Notes under the pieces: model-generated
Databases searched by the model: none
What the model saw: the letters and a program-made list of their open reading frames with translations, nothing else
Told to the model about the DNA's origin: nothing
Shown: positions 52,244 through 61,702 of the stretch, one piece after another
How the letters are laid out: the number at the start of each line of letters is the position of its first letter
How positions within the stretch are numbered: the first letter of the stretch is position 1
Source of the DNA: Sellimonas sp963559135
GTDB taxonomy: Bacteria; Bacillota; Clostridia; Lachnospirales; Lachnospiraceae
Length of the DNA stretch: 64,000 bases
Direction: 5' to 3'
NCBI GenBank assembly: GCA_963559135.1
Contig: CAUWJP010000010.1
Location: 13,876-77,875 of the forward strand
Position numbers and translations under genes: made by a program

Positions 52244-53269
52244 ATGCTGACACCAAAAGAACGACTGAAAACGGTACTTTCCGGAAAGAAGGCGGATCGT
52301 ACGCCGTGTATTTGTCCGGGTGGTATGATGAATATGATTACCGAAGAGTTGATGAAGACGGTTCAGATCTATCTGCCGCAGGCACATACAGACGCCAGAA
52401 TGATGGCAGGACTTGCAAAAGCGGTTTATGAGCAAGGCTGCTTTGAAAATTACGGCGTGCCGTTCTGCATGACAATTGAGGCGGAGGAGATGGGCGCTAA
52501 GGTGGATCTGGGATCCAGTGCTTACGAGCCTCATGTGACAGAATACGTGATTGGGACAGTAAGTGACTGGGAAAAGCTTCCAAAACTCGATGTGACGAAA
52601 GGAAGGGCAAAGGTAGTCCTGGATGCACTGCGGATTCTGAAAGAAGAAGGAGAGGATGTGCCGATCGTAGGAAATCTGACCGGTCCGGTCAGTACGGCAA
52701 GTTCTGTGATGGAACCGGTAGTCTTCTATAAAGAACTTCGTAAAAAGAACGAGGACGCGCATGCGTTCATGCAGTTTGTGACAGATCAGCTGGTCCGGTT
52801 CGGGCGGGCACAGATCGAAGCGGGGGCGGATGTGATTGCCATTTCCGATCCAAGTGCCACAGGGGAAATTCTGGGACCGAAATATTTCCGGGAATTTACC
52901 GTGCGATATGTGAACCAGATTGTAGATGCCATGAAAGAGGCAGGAGCGCAGACGATTGTGCATATCTGCGGCCATATGAATCCGGTTTACAAGGAGGTAG
53001 ATGAAATTCATAGCGATGCACTGAGTTTTGATTCCGTCGTACCGATGAAAGAGGCAAGAGAAGAGCTGAAAGAGCGGACGCTGATGGGAAATGTCAGCAC
53101 CTATACGTTGGAATTCGGGGATCCGGACAAGGTGGAGACACTGGCGAGAAACTGTGTCAAAAACGGATCGGACATCATTGCCCCGGCATGCGGACTTGGA
53201 ATGCGATCACCTCTTGCAAATATCCGTGCCATCCTCCAGGCGGTGAGAGAGGAGGAAAATCATGCCTGA
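52244..53269 (+). CDS. UroD-fold methyltransferase, MtaA/MtbA-like (copy 3)
   Basis: 341 residues, 22 bases after the corrinoid protein gene. TPKERLKTVLSGKKADRTP start, GNLTGPVSTASSVM core, zinc motif HICGHM with late Cys in APACGLG. Closest in layout to MtaA/MtbA methylcobamide:thiol or tetrahydrofolate-type methyltransferases, so it could be the MT2 that unloads the corrinoid. Its 3' end overlaps the RACo-like gene by 8 bases. Confidence 0.88.
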   Translation: MLTPKERLKTVLSGKKADRTPCICPGGMMNMITEELMKTVQIYLPQAHTDARMMAGLAKAVYEQGCFENYGVPFCMTIEAEEMGAKVDLGSSAYEPHVTEYVIGTVSDWEKLPKLDVTKGRAKVVLDALRILKEEGEDVPIVGNLTGPVSTASSVMEPVVFYKELRKKNEDAHAFMQFVTDQLVRFGRAQIEAGADVIAISDPSATGEILGPKYFREFTVRYVNQIVDAMKEAGAQTIVHICGHMNPVYKEVDEIHSDALSFDSVVPMKEAREELKERTLMGNVSTYTLEFGDPDKVETLARNCVKNGSDIIAPACGLGMRSPLANIRAILQAVREEENHA

Positions 53270-54806
53270 GATCAGAGTAAAAGGAAGCAAAAAAGCCATT
53301 CTTTGTGAGAACGGAGCCAATCTGTTACAGACCCTCTTAAAGGAGGGCTTTTTTGTGGACAATCCATGCAATGGAAATGGAACATGTGGAAAGTGCAAGG
53401 TCAGAATCCTTTCCGGGGACGAACCAGGAATCCGGCTTTCCTGCCTTGTAGAAGTGACGGAAGATCTGGAGGTGGAACTTCTTGGAACAGAAAAGGAAGG
53501 AAAAGTACTCACCTCCGGCTATGTACCGGAATTTGAAAAGGAATTCCGGGACGGTTACGGAATTGCGGTGGATATCGGGACGACCACGGCAGCTCTGGAT
53601 CTGGTACGCCTGTCTGACGGAGAACTAGTGGGTCAGGCGTCAATGTTGAATGCCCAGAAGCAGTTTGGCCAGGATGTGCTGACACGGATCACCTATGAGT
53701 ACGACCATCCGGATACCGGGATCGTGGACCTTCAGCGGGCAGTTGTGGAGTCTCTGAATGAAGAGATCCGGCGTCTCTGCGAGAAAGTCGGTATTGGGAA
53801 AGAGGAGATCCGGGAGATCGATGTGGCGGCAAATTGTACGATGATGCATATGCTGCTTGGGGTAGATGCAAGATCTATCGGGCGCGCGCCGTACCGACCG
53901 GAATTTACGAAGGCACAGAAAGTAAAGGCGGCAAAGATTGGGCTATGGGCAGGAGAAGAGACCATGCTCTATTGTCTGCCGTCGGTTTCTGCCTATATCG
54001 GTGCGGATATCGTGGCAGGCGTGCGGGTCTGCGGACTGCAGGAGGAAACGGAAAAGGTACTTTTTATCGATATCGGCACGAATGGAGAGATTGTTCTTGC
54101 AAGTGGCGGACGTTTGCTCAGTTGTTCCTGTGCGGCGGGACCTGCACTGGAAGGAATGAATATCAGCTGCGGGATGCGGGCAGCAGATGGAGCGGTGGAG
54201 GATGTACGGATTACGGAAGAAGGAATCCGGCTTACAACAATCGGAGATGGAGAGCCGGAAGGACTTTGCGGAAGCGGAATTCTGGCAGCAGTCAAAGAGC
54301 TTCTTCGTACCGGCCTTGTCAAAAAGACTGGAGTTTTTGTCAAAAAGGACGCTCTGGAGCCGGAAGATTACCGTTTTGACCTGATACGCCTGAACGGTAC
54401 GAAACGAGAGCTGATTCTTGACGACGAACGGGATCTGTTCATCACACAGGGGGATGTCCGGCAGGTACAGCTTGCAAAGGGAGCGATTCTTTCCGGGTTT
54501 ACCGCCCTTTTGAAAAAGGCGGGGATTGAGATGAAGGATCTGAAAAAAGTACTGATTGCCGGGCAGTTTGGAGCCCATCTTCCGGCAGAATTCCTCACCG
54601 GAGTGGGAATCCTGCCAAAAGACGTGGAAGACCGCCTTGTCTATGTGGGTAACTCCTCAAAGACCGGAGCCTACATGACGCTGATGTCTGAGAAGATGAA
54701 GCAGGAGATGGAAACTCTGGCAGAGAGAATCGAATATATGGAACTTGCCGAGACAGAAAATTACGAACGGATTTTTACGGAAAGTATGATCTTTCCGGGA
54801 AACTGA
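53262..54806 (+). CDS. Corrinoid-activation protein, RACo-like (DUF4445)
   Basis: 514 residues. An N-terminal 2Fe-2S ferredoxin domain with Cys36, Cys42, Cys45 and Cys61 is followed by the ASKHA-fold domain (YGIAVDIGTTTAALDLV; GADIVAGVRV; LFIDIGTNGEI; GSGILAAVKELL) and DUF4445. RACo proteins use ATP to reduce the inactive Co(II) corrinoid back to Co(I). It overlaps the preceding methyltransferase gene, so it is part of the same system. Confidence 0.93.
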   Translation: MPEIRVKGSKKAILCENGANLLQTLLKEGFFVDNPCNGNGTCGKCKVRILSGDEPGIRLSCLVEVTEDLEVELLGTEKEGKVLTSGYVPEFEKEFRDGYGIAVDIGTTTAALDLVRLSDGELVGQASMLNAQKQFGQDVLTRITYEYDHPDTGIVDLQRAVVESLNEEIRRLCEKVGIGKEEIREIDVAANCTMMHMLLGVDARSIGRAPYRPEFTKAQKVKAAKIGLWAGEETMLYCLPSVSAYIGADIVAGVRVCGLQEETEKVLFIDIGTNGEIVLASGGRLLSCSCAAGPALEGMNISCGMRAADGAVEDVRITEEGIRLTTIGDGEPEGLCGSGILAAVKELLRTGLVKKTGVFVKKDALEPEDYRFDLIRLNGTKRELILDDERDLFITQGDVRQVQLAKGAILSGFTALLKKAGIEMKDLKKVLIAGQFGAHLPAEFLTGVGILPKDVEDRLVYVGNSSKTGAYMTLMSEKMKQEMETLAERIEYMELAETENYERIFTESMIFPGN

Positions 54807-54822
54807 CGGAGGTGAAAAGCAG

Positions 54823-55878
54823 ATGAAAGCAGAACCGAACAGACGGGATAAGATGACGCCCCATGAGAGAAGGAGAGCCATGGACAAAGGTGAAAAGACA
54901 GACCGGATTCCGGTGATCCCTTTCATTGGAGAGATTTCCGGACGGCTGACAGGGACGTCAAGTCGGGAGTACTGGCATGATGCCGGAAAAATGGTGGAGG
55001 CGGAGATTGCAGCCTTCAACCGCCTGGGGCACGATGAACTCAGTCTTGGACCGAATACGTGCGGGATTCTGGAGGCACTTGGAGGGAACGTTGTCTACCC
55101 GGAGGAGGGAATGCCTTACTTTGAAGGAAGGTATCTGACAGACTACCGGATGCTGGATGCGATGGAGCCGGTATGTCCGGAACAGTCGAAGCGTCTGCTG
55201 TTTTTCCGGGAGGCGCTGGAACGGATGAAAGAAGCGGCAGACGGGATTGTGGATGTGGCGCCAAGTATCGGTGGACCGTTTACGATTGCTGCCAATTTAC
55301 GAGGTGTGGAAGCGTTTCTGCGGGATCTGAGAAAGGAACCGGAACAGGTAAACCGTCTGCTGCGTCTTGTGACTGATTCCATGAAGAATTGTGTGGATAT
55401 GATCGCGCCTTATGCGGACGGCCTTAGGATGGCAGACCCGGTGGCCTCCCCGGCACTGATCTCTCCGAAATATTTCCGGGAACTGGTTTACCCGTACCTC
55501 GTGGAGATCATGGAGTATGCCGATGAAAAAATCGGGCAGAAGCCGTCCCTTCACATCTGTGGAAATACGAGAAAGGTATGGAACTATTTTCGGGAAATGC
55601 CGATCCGTGCTATCAGCCTTGACAACATCGTGGATCTGGAGGAGGCAAAACAGGAGCTGGGCGACCGGCTGACGATTGTGGGAAATATCCCTCCGGTGGA
55701 ATGTCTGCTGCAGGGATCAGAAGAGGAACTTCGCAAAGAGATCCGGCGAGAAATCCAAAAAGCAGAAGGAAGCCCGAAAGGTTATATCAGTGCCAGCGGA
55801 TGCGATGTGCCGTACCAGACCGATTTTGCCATGCTGGATATCTGGATGGATGAAGTAAGGAATATTGCTGGCTTATAG
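54823..55878 (+). CDS. UroD-fold methyltransferase, MtaA/CmuA-like (copy 4)
   Basis: 351 residues with AGGTGAAAAG upstream. TPHERRRAMDKGEKTDRIPV start, GPFTIAANLRG core, zinc motif HICGNTRKVW and late Cys in ASGCDVPYQT. It is more like copy 1 than copy 3. Four UroD-type proteins with one corrinoid protein suggests several substrates or several acceptors. No terminator is visible before the sugar-type ABC genes at 55991. Confidence 0.87.
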   Translation: MKAEPNRRDKMTPHERRRAMDKGEKTDRIPVIPFIGEISGRLTGTSSREYWHDAGKMVEAEIAAFNRLGHDELSLGPNTCGILEALGGNVVYPEEGMPYFEGRYLTDYRMLDAMEPVCPEQSKRLLFFREALERMKEAADGIVDVAPSIGGPFTIAANLRGVEAFLRDLRKEPEQVNRLLRLVTDSMKNCVDMIAPYADGLRMADPVASPALISPKYFRELVYPYLVEIMEYADEKIGQKPSLHICGNTRKVWNYFREMPIRAISLDNIVDLEEAKQELGDRLTIVGNIPPVECLLQGSEEELRKEIRREIQKAEGSPKGYISASGCDVPYQTDFAMLDIWMDEVRNIAGL

Positions 55879-55990
55879 AAAACATCTATAAAATATATAG
55901 GCAATATGAATTTGTAGAGACGTATTGGCACATGGTATCATAAAAAGCGATATATAGTGTAACAATTTGTAAAATACAGGAGGAGAGAAA

Positions 55991-57292
55991 ATGAAAAAGA
56001 AATTAGTGAGCGTACTGCTTTGTTCAGCCATGGTCACAGGACTTCTCGCAGGATGCGGCGGCTCCAGTGATGACGGTGGAAGCAGCGACAAAGGAAAAGA
56101 GACGATTACTATGTGGGTACCGCCTCTGGATGACGCAGTGGAAGAGAACTGGGAGCCTCTTCTTGAAAAGTTTGAAGAAGAAAATAACTGTGAGATTGAG
56201 ATGCAGGTACAGCCTTGGGAAAACTATGAAGAAAAATGGTCCACAGGTGCAGCATCCAATGAACTTCCTGACATCGGATATATGTATGCGGAGATGTTTC
56301 CGACTTACATTGATTCCGGAGCCGTGGCAGATATGAGCGAATACATCACCGACGAGGATAGAGAAGAATACCTCTATCTGGATCATGGTTATATGATGGA
56401 CGGACAGTACGGTTTCCCGATCGTAACTGGAGTGCCGTTTGTCCTCTACTATAACGAGGATATTTTGAATTCCCTTGGCGAACAGCCGCCGGAGACATGG
56501 GAAGATTTCAAACGTATCTGTGAAAAAGCAACACAGGATACAGACGGAGACGGTAAGATTGACCAGTATGGATACGCAGTTGGATTCAACAATGGAAGCA
56601 TGAACCTTCTGTACCTTTTGAATGCATATTTCTACAGCCTCTTATGGCAGGCCGGAACAGACATCTACAATGATGACTATAAGAGTGTGAAATTCAACGA
56701 TGAAGCAGGTGTAGAGGCAGCTGAGTTCTTCTACAGTCTGAAAGACTACATGCCGGAGAACATGATGTCCCTTGCAGCAGAAGATGCATTCTCTACGATC
56801 TTCGGCCAGGGTAAAGCAGCATTCGGTGTTACACGTTCTTCCGCAATTCAGGAGACACTGTTTGCAGAGTCATATCCGGATCTGAACTGGAATTATGTCA
56901 CATCCTTAAAGAATAAAGATTATGGTACATTTGGAGCAACAGACTGTCTGACTTTATCTTCCCAGGCAGAGAATCCGGAACTTTGCATGAAGCTGATCAA
57001 GTACATCACAGGATCTGATTTTATGACAGAGTACCACAAGATTGCTTCCGGCGCTCCGCTTACAAAGAGTGAACAATACCAGGGAGATCCGAAAATGGAA
57101 CGGATTGTAACCGAAGACAGAGATAAATACCGTCCACTTCAGGTAGGACCTTGCGGAAGCGATATTCTTCAGAACCTTGCAAGCGAGCTTCAGGGAATGA
57201 TGGAAGGAAACAAGAGCCCTCAGAATGCGATGGATGATGCTGCCAAATATGCAAATCAGGCACTGGATGAATACTGGGCTGATAAAGAATAG
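55991..57292 (+). CDS. ABC sugar-type substrate-binding lipoprotein
   Basis: 433 residues. Lipobox LLAGC (Cys22), Gly/Ser/Asp-rich linker, then a family 1 extracellular solute-binding fold (TITMWVPPLDDAVEENWEPL, ELPDIGYMYAEMFPTYIDSG). Family members bind oligosaccharides, glycosides or polyols. AGGAGGAG precedes the start. It begins 112 bases after the last methyltransferase; a loose promoter-like TTGGCA (55925) occurs in the gap. Functional link to the corrinoid genes is suggested only by proximity and orientation. Confidence 0.9.
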   Translation: MKKKLVSVLLCSAMVTGLLAGCGGSSDDGGSSDKGKETITMWVPPLDDAVEENWEPLLEKFEEENNCEIEMQVQPWENYEEKWSTGAASNELPDIGYMYAEMFPTYIDSGAVADMSEYITDEDREEYLYLDHGYMMDGQYGFPIVTGVPFVLYYNEDILNSLGEQPPETWEDFKRICEKATQDTDGDGKIDQYGYAVGFNNGSMNLLYLLNAYFYSLLWQAGTDIYNDDYKSVKFNDEAGVEAAEFFYSLKDYMPENMMSLAAEDAFSTIFGQGKAAFGVTRSSAIQETLFAESYPDLNWNYVTSLKNKDYGTFGATDCLTLSSQAENPELCMKLIKYITGSDFMTEYHKIASGAPLTKSEQYQGDPKMERIVTEDRDKYRPLQVGPCGSDILQNLASELQGMMEGNKSPQNAMDDAAKYANQALDEYWADKE

Positions 57293-57325
57293 TGCGGCTT
57301 CACTGACAGAAGAAAAGGAGCAGAG

Positions 57326-58213
57326 ATGAAAAAACGGAGAAAGTTTTTATCCACCATCGCGCCCTACGGGTACGTGATGCCGATCAGCCTGATTCTTCTG
57401 ACCTTTGTGGTCGGATCTGTCGTGATCTCGCTGGTCTTCAGTTTTACAAAGTATAACCTGCTTCAGGATCCGGAGTTCATTCAGTTTGACAATTATAAAA
57501 GAATGCTGACAGATCCGAAGATGCATATGGCAGTGGCAAACACATTGAAAGTGATGGTGATGGTCGTTCCGCTTCAGGTTGTTTTATCCGTTCTGTTTGC
57601 AGTACTGGTGGCATCCAGAAAGCATACACTGATCGGAAAGATCTGCAAGGCGGCGATCTTTATTCCTGTCATTTCATCCAATGCAGTAGTCGGAACCGTG
57701 TGGAAGACAATGCTCAACGGACGAGTTCCCGTTTTCTCGGATCTCTTCGCACTCTTCGGGATCGACACCGGAATGCTCCTTGGAAGCAGTACGACAGCGA
57801 TTGTGACGGTGGCGATGATCATGGTATGGAAAAGCTTCGGGTATTACATGGTCCTGAACCTTTCCACTTTGATGTCCATACCGGACAGTTACTATGAAGC
57901 GGCAAAAGTGGATGGAGGAGGACGTCTGCAGCGTCTGATCTACATCACTCTTCCGCTGATGAAACCTGCAATTATCATGGACGTGTTCCTGAGTGTCGTA
58001 AGTTCCCTGCAGAGTTTTGACCTGATCTACACGATGACGGGAGGAGGACCGGCCAACTCGACAACCACCATGGTGCTTTATGCATACAACCTGACCTTCA
58101 AGACAGGAAAGGCCGGATACGCAATGGCTGTATCCAATGTGCTCTTCCTTGTCGTGCTGGCGGTCATGATACTGCAGAAAGGTTTCATGAAGCGGGAAGC
58201 TTCAGAAATATAA
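57326..58213 (+). CDS. ABC sugar-type permease (MalF-like)
   Basis: 295 residues with six predicted helices; the EAA loop is SYYEAAKVDGGGRLQRLIYI. Carbohydrate uptake CUT1 family. Shares an operon with the lipoprotein and the second permease. Confidence 0.92.
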   Translation: MKKRRKFLSTIAPYGYVMPISLILLTFVVGSVVISLVFSFTKYNLLQDPEFIQFDNYKRMLTDPKMHMAVANTLKVMVMVVPLQVVLSVLFAVLVASRKHTLIGKICKAAIFIPVISSNAVVGTVWKTMLNGRVPVFSDLFALFGIDTGMLLGSSTTAIVTVAMIMVWKSFGYYMVLNLSTLMSIPDSYYEAAKVDGGGRLQRLIYITLPLMKPAIIMDVFLSVVSSLQSFDLIYTMTGGGPANSTTTMVLYAYNLTFKTGKAGYAMAVSNVLFLVVLAVMILQKGFMKREASEI

Positions 58214-58230
58214 AGGAGGGAGGACAAGAC

Positions 58231-59049
58231 ATGAAGATCAAGAAAAAACTGCCGGGAATGCTTGGCGATATCATTCTCCTGATCACAGCGGTGTTCTGTG
58301 TACTCCCGTTCATTTATATGATACTGATGTCGTTGAAAAGTACGGTGAACGCATACGATTTCAGCTTCAGTCTGTCGGAAGTGACACTGGAGCAGTATAT
58401 TAAGATTTTTACGAAGAACAATTTTCTGCAGTATCTGATGAACAGTATCATCGTGGCATTTGGAGGAGTGGGACTGACCCTTTTGTGCAGTTGTCTTGCG
58501 GGTTATTCTTTCGCAAAGCTTAAATTCAGAGGGAACGATAAGATCTTTTTCTTCCTGATGATGACGATGGTAGTACCATCAGAGGTCATTATCGTACCGC
58601 TTTATCTCATCATCCGGGGATTTGACTGGATCAACACGTTCAAGGCGCTGATCCTGCCGCTTCCGACTGCGTTCGGGGTATTTATCATGCGGCAGGCCAT
58701 CCTTGGAGTGCCAAGAGAGCTGATTGAATCCGCCAAGATTGACGGGGCGGGGGACATAAAGATTCTGTGGAGGGTGATCCTTCCTCTTGTTAAGTCAGCA
58801 ATGCTGACACTGGCGATTTTTACCTTCGTGGGAGCCTGGAATAACTTCCTGTGGCCTCTGGTTGCCACGACGGAAGAGTCCATGCGTACCCTTCCGCTTG
58901 CGATCAGCACCATGAAGACGGCCTACGATACCGACGTGGGACTTGTTATGGCAGGAGCTGCTGTTACTTTCCTTCCACCGTTTATCTTCTATGTAATTTT
59001 ACAGTCGAAATTTGAAGAGGGAATCACCATCAGTGGAATGAAGGGATAA
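58231..59049 (+). CDS. ABC sugar-type permease (MalG-like)
   Basis: 272 residues with six helices; EAA loop ELIESAKIDGAGDIKILWRV. Second CUT1 permease. No ATPase gene follows, so it must borrow a shared MsmK-like ATPase from elsewhere. Ends at the terminator 59071-59105. Confidence 0.92.
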   Translation: MKIKKKLPGMLGDIILLITAVFCVLPFIYMILMSLKSTVNAYDFSFSLSEVTLEQYIKIFTKNNFLQYLMNSIIVAFGGVGLTLLCSCLAGYSFAKLKFRGNDKIFFFLMMTMVVPSEVIIVPLYLIIRGFDWINTFKALILPLPTAFGVFIMRQAILGVPRELIESAKIDGAGDIKILWRVILPLVKSAMLTLAIFTFVGAWNNFLWPLVATTEESMRTLPLAISTMKTAYDTDVGLVMAGAAVTFLPPFIFYVILQSKFEEGITISGMKG

Positions 59050-59070
59050 CCGATTAGAAAAATAATAGAA

Positions 59071-59105
59071 AAGAAGCAGGATTTTGCTGGAATCCTGCTT
59101 CTTTT
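59071..59105 (+). terminator. Terminator of the ABC importer operon
   Basis: Perfect 13-bp stem AAGAAGCAGGATT / AATCCTGCTTCTT, 7-base loop, then TTTT. Confidence 0.88.
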
Positions 59106-59146
59106 GCTGTTACCATAGAAGGCAGAAGAGAAAGGCGGGAAAGAGG

Positions 59147-60397
59147 ATGAGACGGATCATTTTTCATATTGATGTAAATTCCGCGTATTTAAGCTGGACG
59201 GCAATCGAATACTTAAAAAGAGGGGATGCAGAGGATATTCGTGAAATTCCGTGCATCATTGGCGGCGACAGGAAGTCGAGGCACGGGGTTGTTCTCGCTA
59301 AGTCTATCCCTGCAAAGGCGTACGGCATTCGCACTGGGGAACCGGTCGTGTCGGCTCTCAAAAAATGTCCGACGCTTCGGATGGAGCCGCCGGATCACAA
59401 GATGTACGCAAGGTATAGCAGAAAGCTGATGGATCTTCTGAGAAGCTACACACCGGACATTGAACAGCTCAGCATTGACGAGTGCTTCCTCGATTTTACC
59501 GGTATCGCCCACCGATTTGCGACACCGATTGATGCGGCTTTTGAGATCAAGAACCGGATCCGGGAAGAGTTTGGATTTACTGTCAATATTGGGATTTCCA
59601 CCAACAAGCTGCTGGCAAAAATGGCCTCCGACTTTGAAAAGCCGGACCGGGTGCACACCTTGTTTCCGGAGGAGATGGAGGAGAAAATGTGGCCGCTTTC
59701 TGTCGCGGAGCTTTACATGGCAGGAAAGGCAAGTGTGGAAGTATTGAAAAAGCTGGAAATCCGTACCATTGGGGAGCTGGCAAAGGCAGATCCGGATTAT
59801 CTGGAGATTCATCTGAAAAGTCACGGAAGACTTCTTTGGGAATTTGCGAACGGACAGGGGGATGACATTGTCCGGTCCGAGGGGGAGGAGGCCAAAGGAA
59901 TCGGCAATTCCACCACCCTTTCCGAGGATGTCGAGACAGAAGAAGAGGCAGGGAAAGTGCTTCTGATGCTGGCTGAAAGTGTCGGCGGGAGACTACGGAA
60001 GGCAGGGAAGAAGGCCGGAAGTATCACAGTGGAAATCCGTTATGCCACCTTTCAGAATGTTTCCCACCAGATGAAGATTTCACCATCCACACAGTCGGAT
60101 TCCATTCTCTATCAGAAAGCGTGCATCCTTTTTCGGGAGTTGTGGAACGGGATGCCGATCCGTCTGCTGGGAATCCGGACGGCAAAACTGGAAGAAGAGA
60201 GTGCCCCGCAGCAGATGAATCTCTTTGATTATCTGGAGACGATACAGGAAGCACAAAAACACCCGGAGAGAAAGGATGAAAAGCATCAGAAGCTGGACCG
60301 GGCTCTGGACCGGATCCGGAAGAAATTTGGCGATGATGCCGTGATGCGAGCTGCTTTTCTGAAAAAAGAGGAAAAGGACCCGAAAGAGCAGGGATAG
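59147..60397 (+). CDS. dinB: DNA polymerase IV (Y-family)
   Basis: 416 residues from ATG 59147 behind AAAGAGG (ATG 59084 lies in the terminator). Y-family catalytic residues: Asp in FHIDVNSAY and the Asp-Glu pair in SIDECFLDF. HhH and little-finger domains follow. A short Gln-Gln-Met-Asn-Leu-Phe (QQMNLFDY) near the C-terminus is the sliding-clamp binding motif. Error-prone translesion polymerase. Single gene. Confidence 0.92.
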   Translation: MRRIIFHIDVNSAYLSWTAIEYLKRGDAEDIREIPCIIGGDRKSRHGVVLAKSIPAKAYGIRTGEPVVSALKKCPTLRMEPPDHKMYARYSRKLMDLLRSYTPDIEQLSIDECFLDFTGIAHRFATPIDAAFEIKNRIREEFGFTVNIGISTNKLLAKMASDFEKPDRVHTLFPEEMEEKMWPLSVAELYMAGKASVEVLKKLEIRTIGELAKADPDYLEIHLKSHGRLLWEFANGQGDDIVRSEGEEAKGIGNSTTLSEDVETEEEAGKVLLMLAESVGGRLRKAGKKAGSITVEIRYATFQNVSHQMKISPSTQSDSILYQKACILFRELWNGMPIRLLGIRTAKLEEESAPQQMNLFDYLETIQEAQKHPERKDEKHQKLDRALDRIRKKFGDDAVMRAAFLKKEEKDPKEQG

Positions 60398-60400
60398 CGT

Positions 60401-60429
60401 TTGACAGCGGTTTCTGAGAGGGTTATAAT
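60401..60429 (+). promoter_or_regulatory. Consensus promoter of the D-Asp-ligase/racemase/MurE-like operon
   Basis: TTGACA (60401-60406), exactly 17 bases, TATAAT (60424-60429): a perfect sigma-A consensus. Confidence 0.85.
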
Positions 60430-60465
60430 AAAACGACGTGAAACAGGAGAAAAGAGGAAAAAACT

Positions 60466-61677
60466 ATGGAATTTGTGTCAAGAGAATTCATACCGGTTCT
60501 GCTTGGCGGCGACATCAATACGTACAGCGTAGCGCGCGCCTTCTATGAGCAGTATCAGGTAAAGACGTATATTTTTGGAAAATATCCGACCGGACCAAGC
60601 TACCAGAGCAGGATGATCGAGTACCGGGCCAATCCAAAGATTGATACGGATGAATATTTTCTGAAAACCGTGCATGCCTTTGCGCGGAAACATAAAGATA
60701 AAAAGATCGTGCTGATTGGCTGCGGTGACAGTTATGTAGCGTTGATCAGTAAACATAAAGCGGAGCTTGATGACAACATCATTGCCCCATACATCGATTT
60801 CGACCTGATGAACAGCCTTCAGCAGAAGGAGACCTTCTATAAGCTCTGTGAGAAGCACGGGGTAGACTATCCGGGAACTTTTGTCTATAAGAATGGCATG
60901 TCCATGGATTTTACCATCGACTTCCCGTACCCAGTGATCTTAAAGCCGTCTGACAGCATTAAATACTGGGAGCATCCGTTTGATACCCAGAAGAAGGTTT
61001 ACACGATCCAGTCCAGACAGGAGTTAAACAGTGTAATCAAAGAGATCTACGATGCGGGATACGATGACGATCTGATCATTCAGGATATGATTCCTGGAAA
61101 TGACGAGTACATGCGTGTACTGACTTCCTATTCTGACAAAAACGGAAAAGTGAAGATGATGTGCCTGGGTCATGTACTGTTAGAGGAGCATACTCCGCAC
61201 GGACTTGGAAATCATGCGGTGATCATCACCGAGCCGAATCAGGAGCTGATGAAGCGTGTGAGAAATCTTCTGGAAGATCTGCACTATGTAGGATTTTCCA
61301 ATTTTGATATCAAGTACGACAGACGGGATGGAAAGTACAAGTTTTTCGAGATAAACACAAGACAGGGACGGAGTAATTATTACGTTACCGGTTCCGGGTT
61401 CAATGTTGCAAAATATATTGTAGAAGAATATGTATACGGAAAAGAACTGAAGTTTGAGACTGCAAAGGAAGAACACCTCTGGATGGTTGTTCCGAAGGCG
61501 GTAGCATTCAAATATGTCAAAGATCCGGAGTCAAAAGCAAAGATGAAGAAGCTGATCAAAGCAGGAAAGATGGTCAACCCGGTCTTCAAGAAGGGAGATC
61601 TTGGATGGCCGAGACTTTACCGGATGCTGCGGACACATTTCAGCCACTTCATCAAATTCAAGAAGTATTACAGTTAG
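60466..61677 (+). CDS. ATP-grasp carboxylate-amine ligase, D-aspartate-ligase-like
   Basis: 403 residues. It begins REFIPVLLGGDINTYSVARA; an ATP-grasp domain follows (PVILKPSDSIKYWE; IIQDMIPGNDEYMRVL; MMCLGHVLLEEHTPHGLGNH; FEINTRQGRSN). From memory this wording closely follows the Enterococcus faecium D-aspartate ligase Asl(fm), which attaches D-Asp to the lysine of the peptidoglycan stem. The next gene is an aspartate-type racemase, giving independent support as in the enterococcal pair. Strong promoter, so likely well expressed. Other acceptors or D-amino acids remain possible. Confidence 0.78.
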   Translation: MEFVSREFIPVLLGGDINTYSVARAFYEQYQVKTYIFGKYPTGPSYQSRMIEYRANPKIDTDEYFLKTVHAFARKHKDKKIVLIGCGDSYVALISKHKAELDDNIIAPYIDFDLMNSLQQKETFYKLCEKHGVDYPGTFVYKNGMSMDFTIDFPYPVILKPSDSIKYWEHPFDTQKKVYTIQSRQELNSVIKEIYDAGYDDDLIIQDMIPGNDEYMRVLTSYSDKNGKVKMMCLGHVLLEEHTPHGLGNHAVIITEPNQELMKRVRNLLEDLHYVGFSNFDIKYDRRDGKYKFFEINTRQGRSNYYVTGSGFNVAKYIVEEYVYGKELKFETAKEEHLWMVVPKAVAFKYVKDPESKAKMKKLIKAGKMVNPVFKKGDLGWPRLYRMLRTHFSHFIKFKKYYS

Positions 61678-61702
61678 AAGGCTGAAAATGACAGGAGGAG
61701 CT

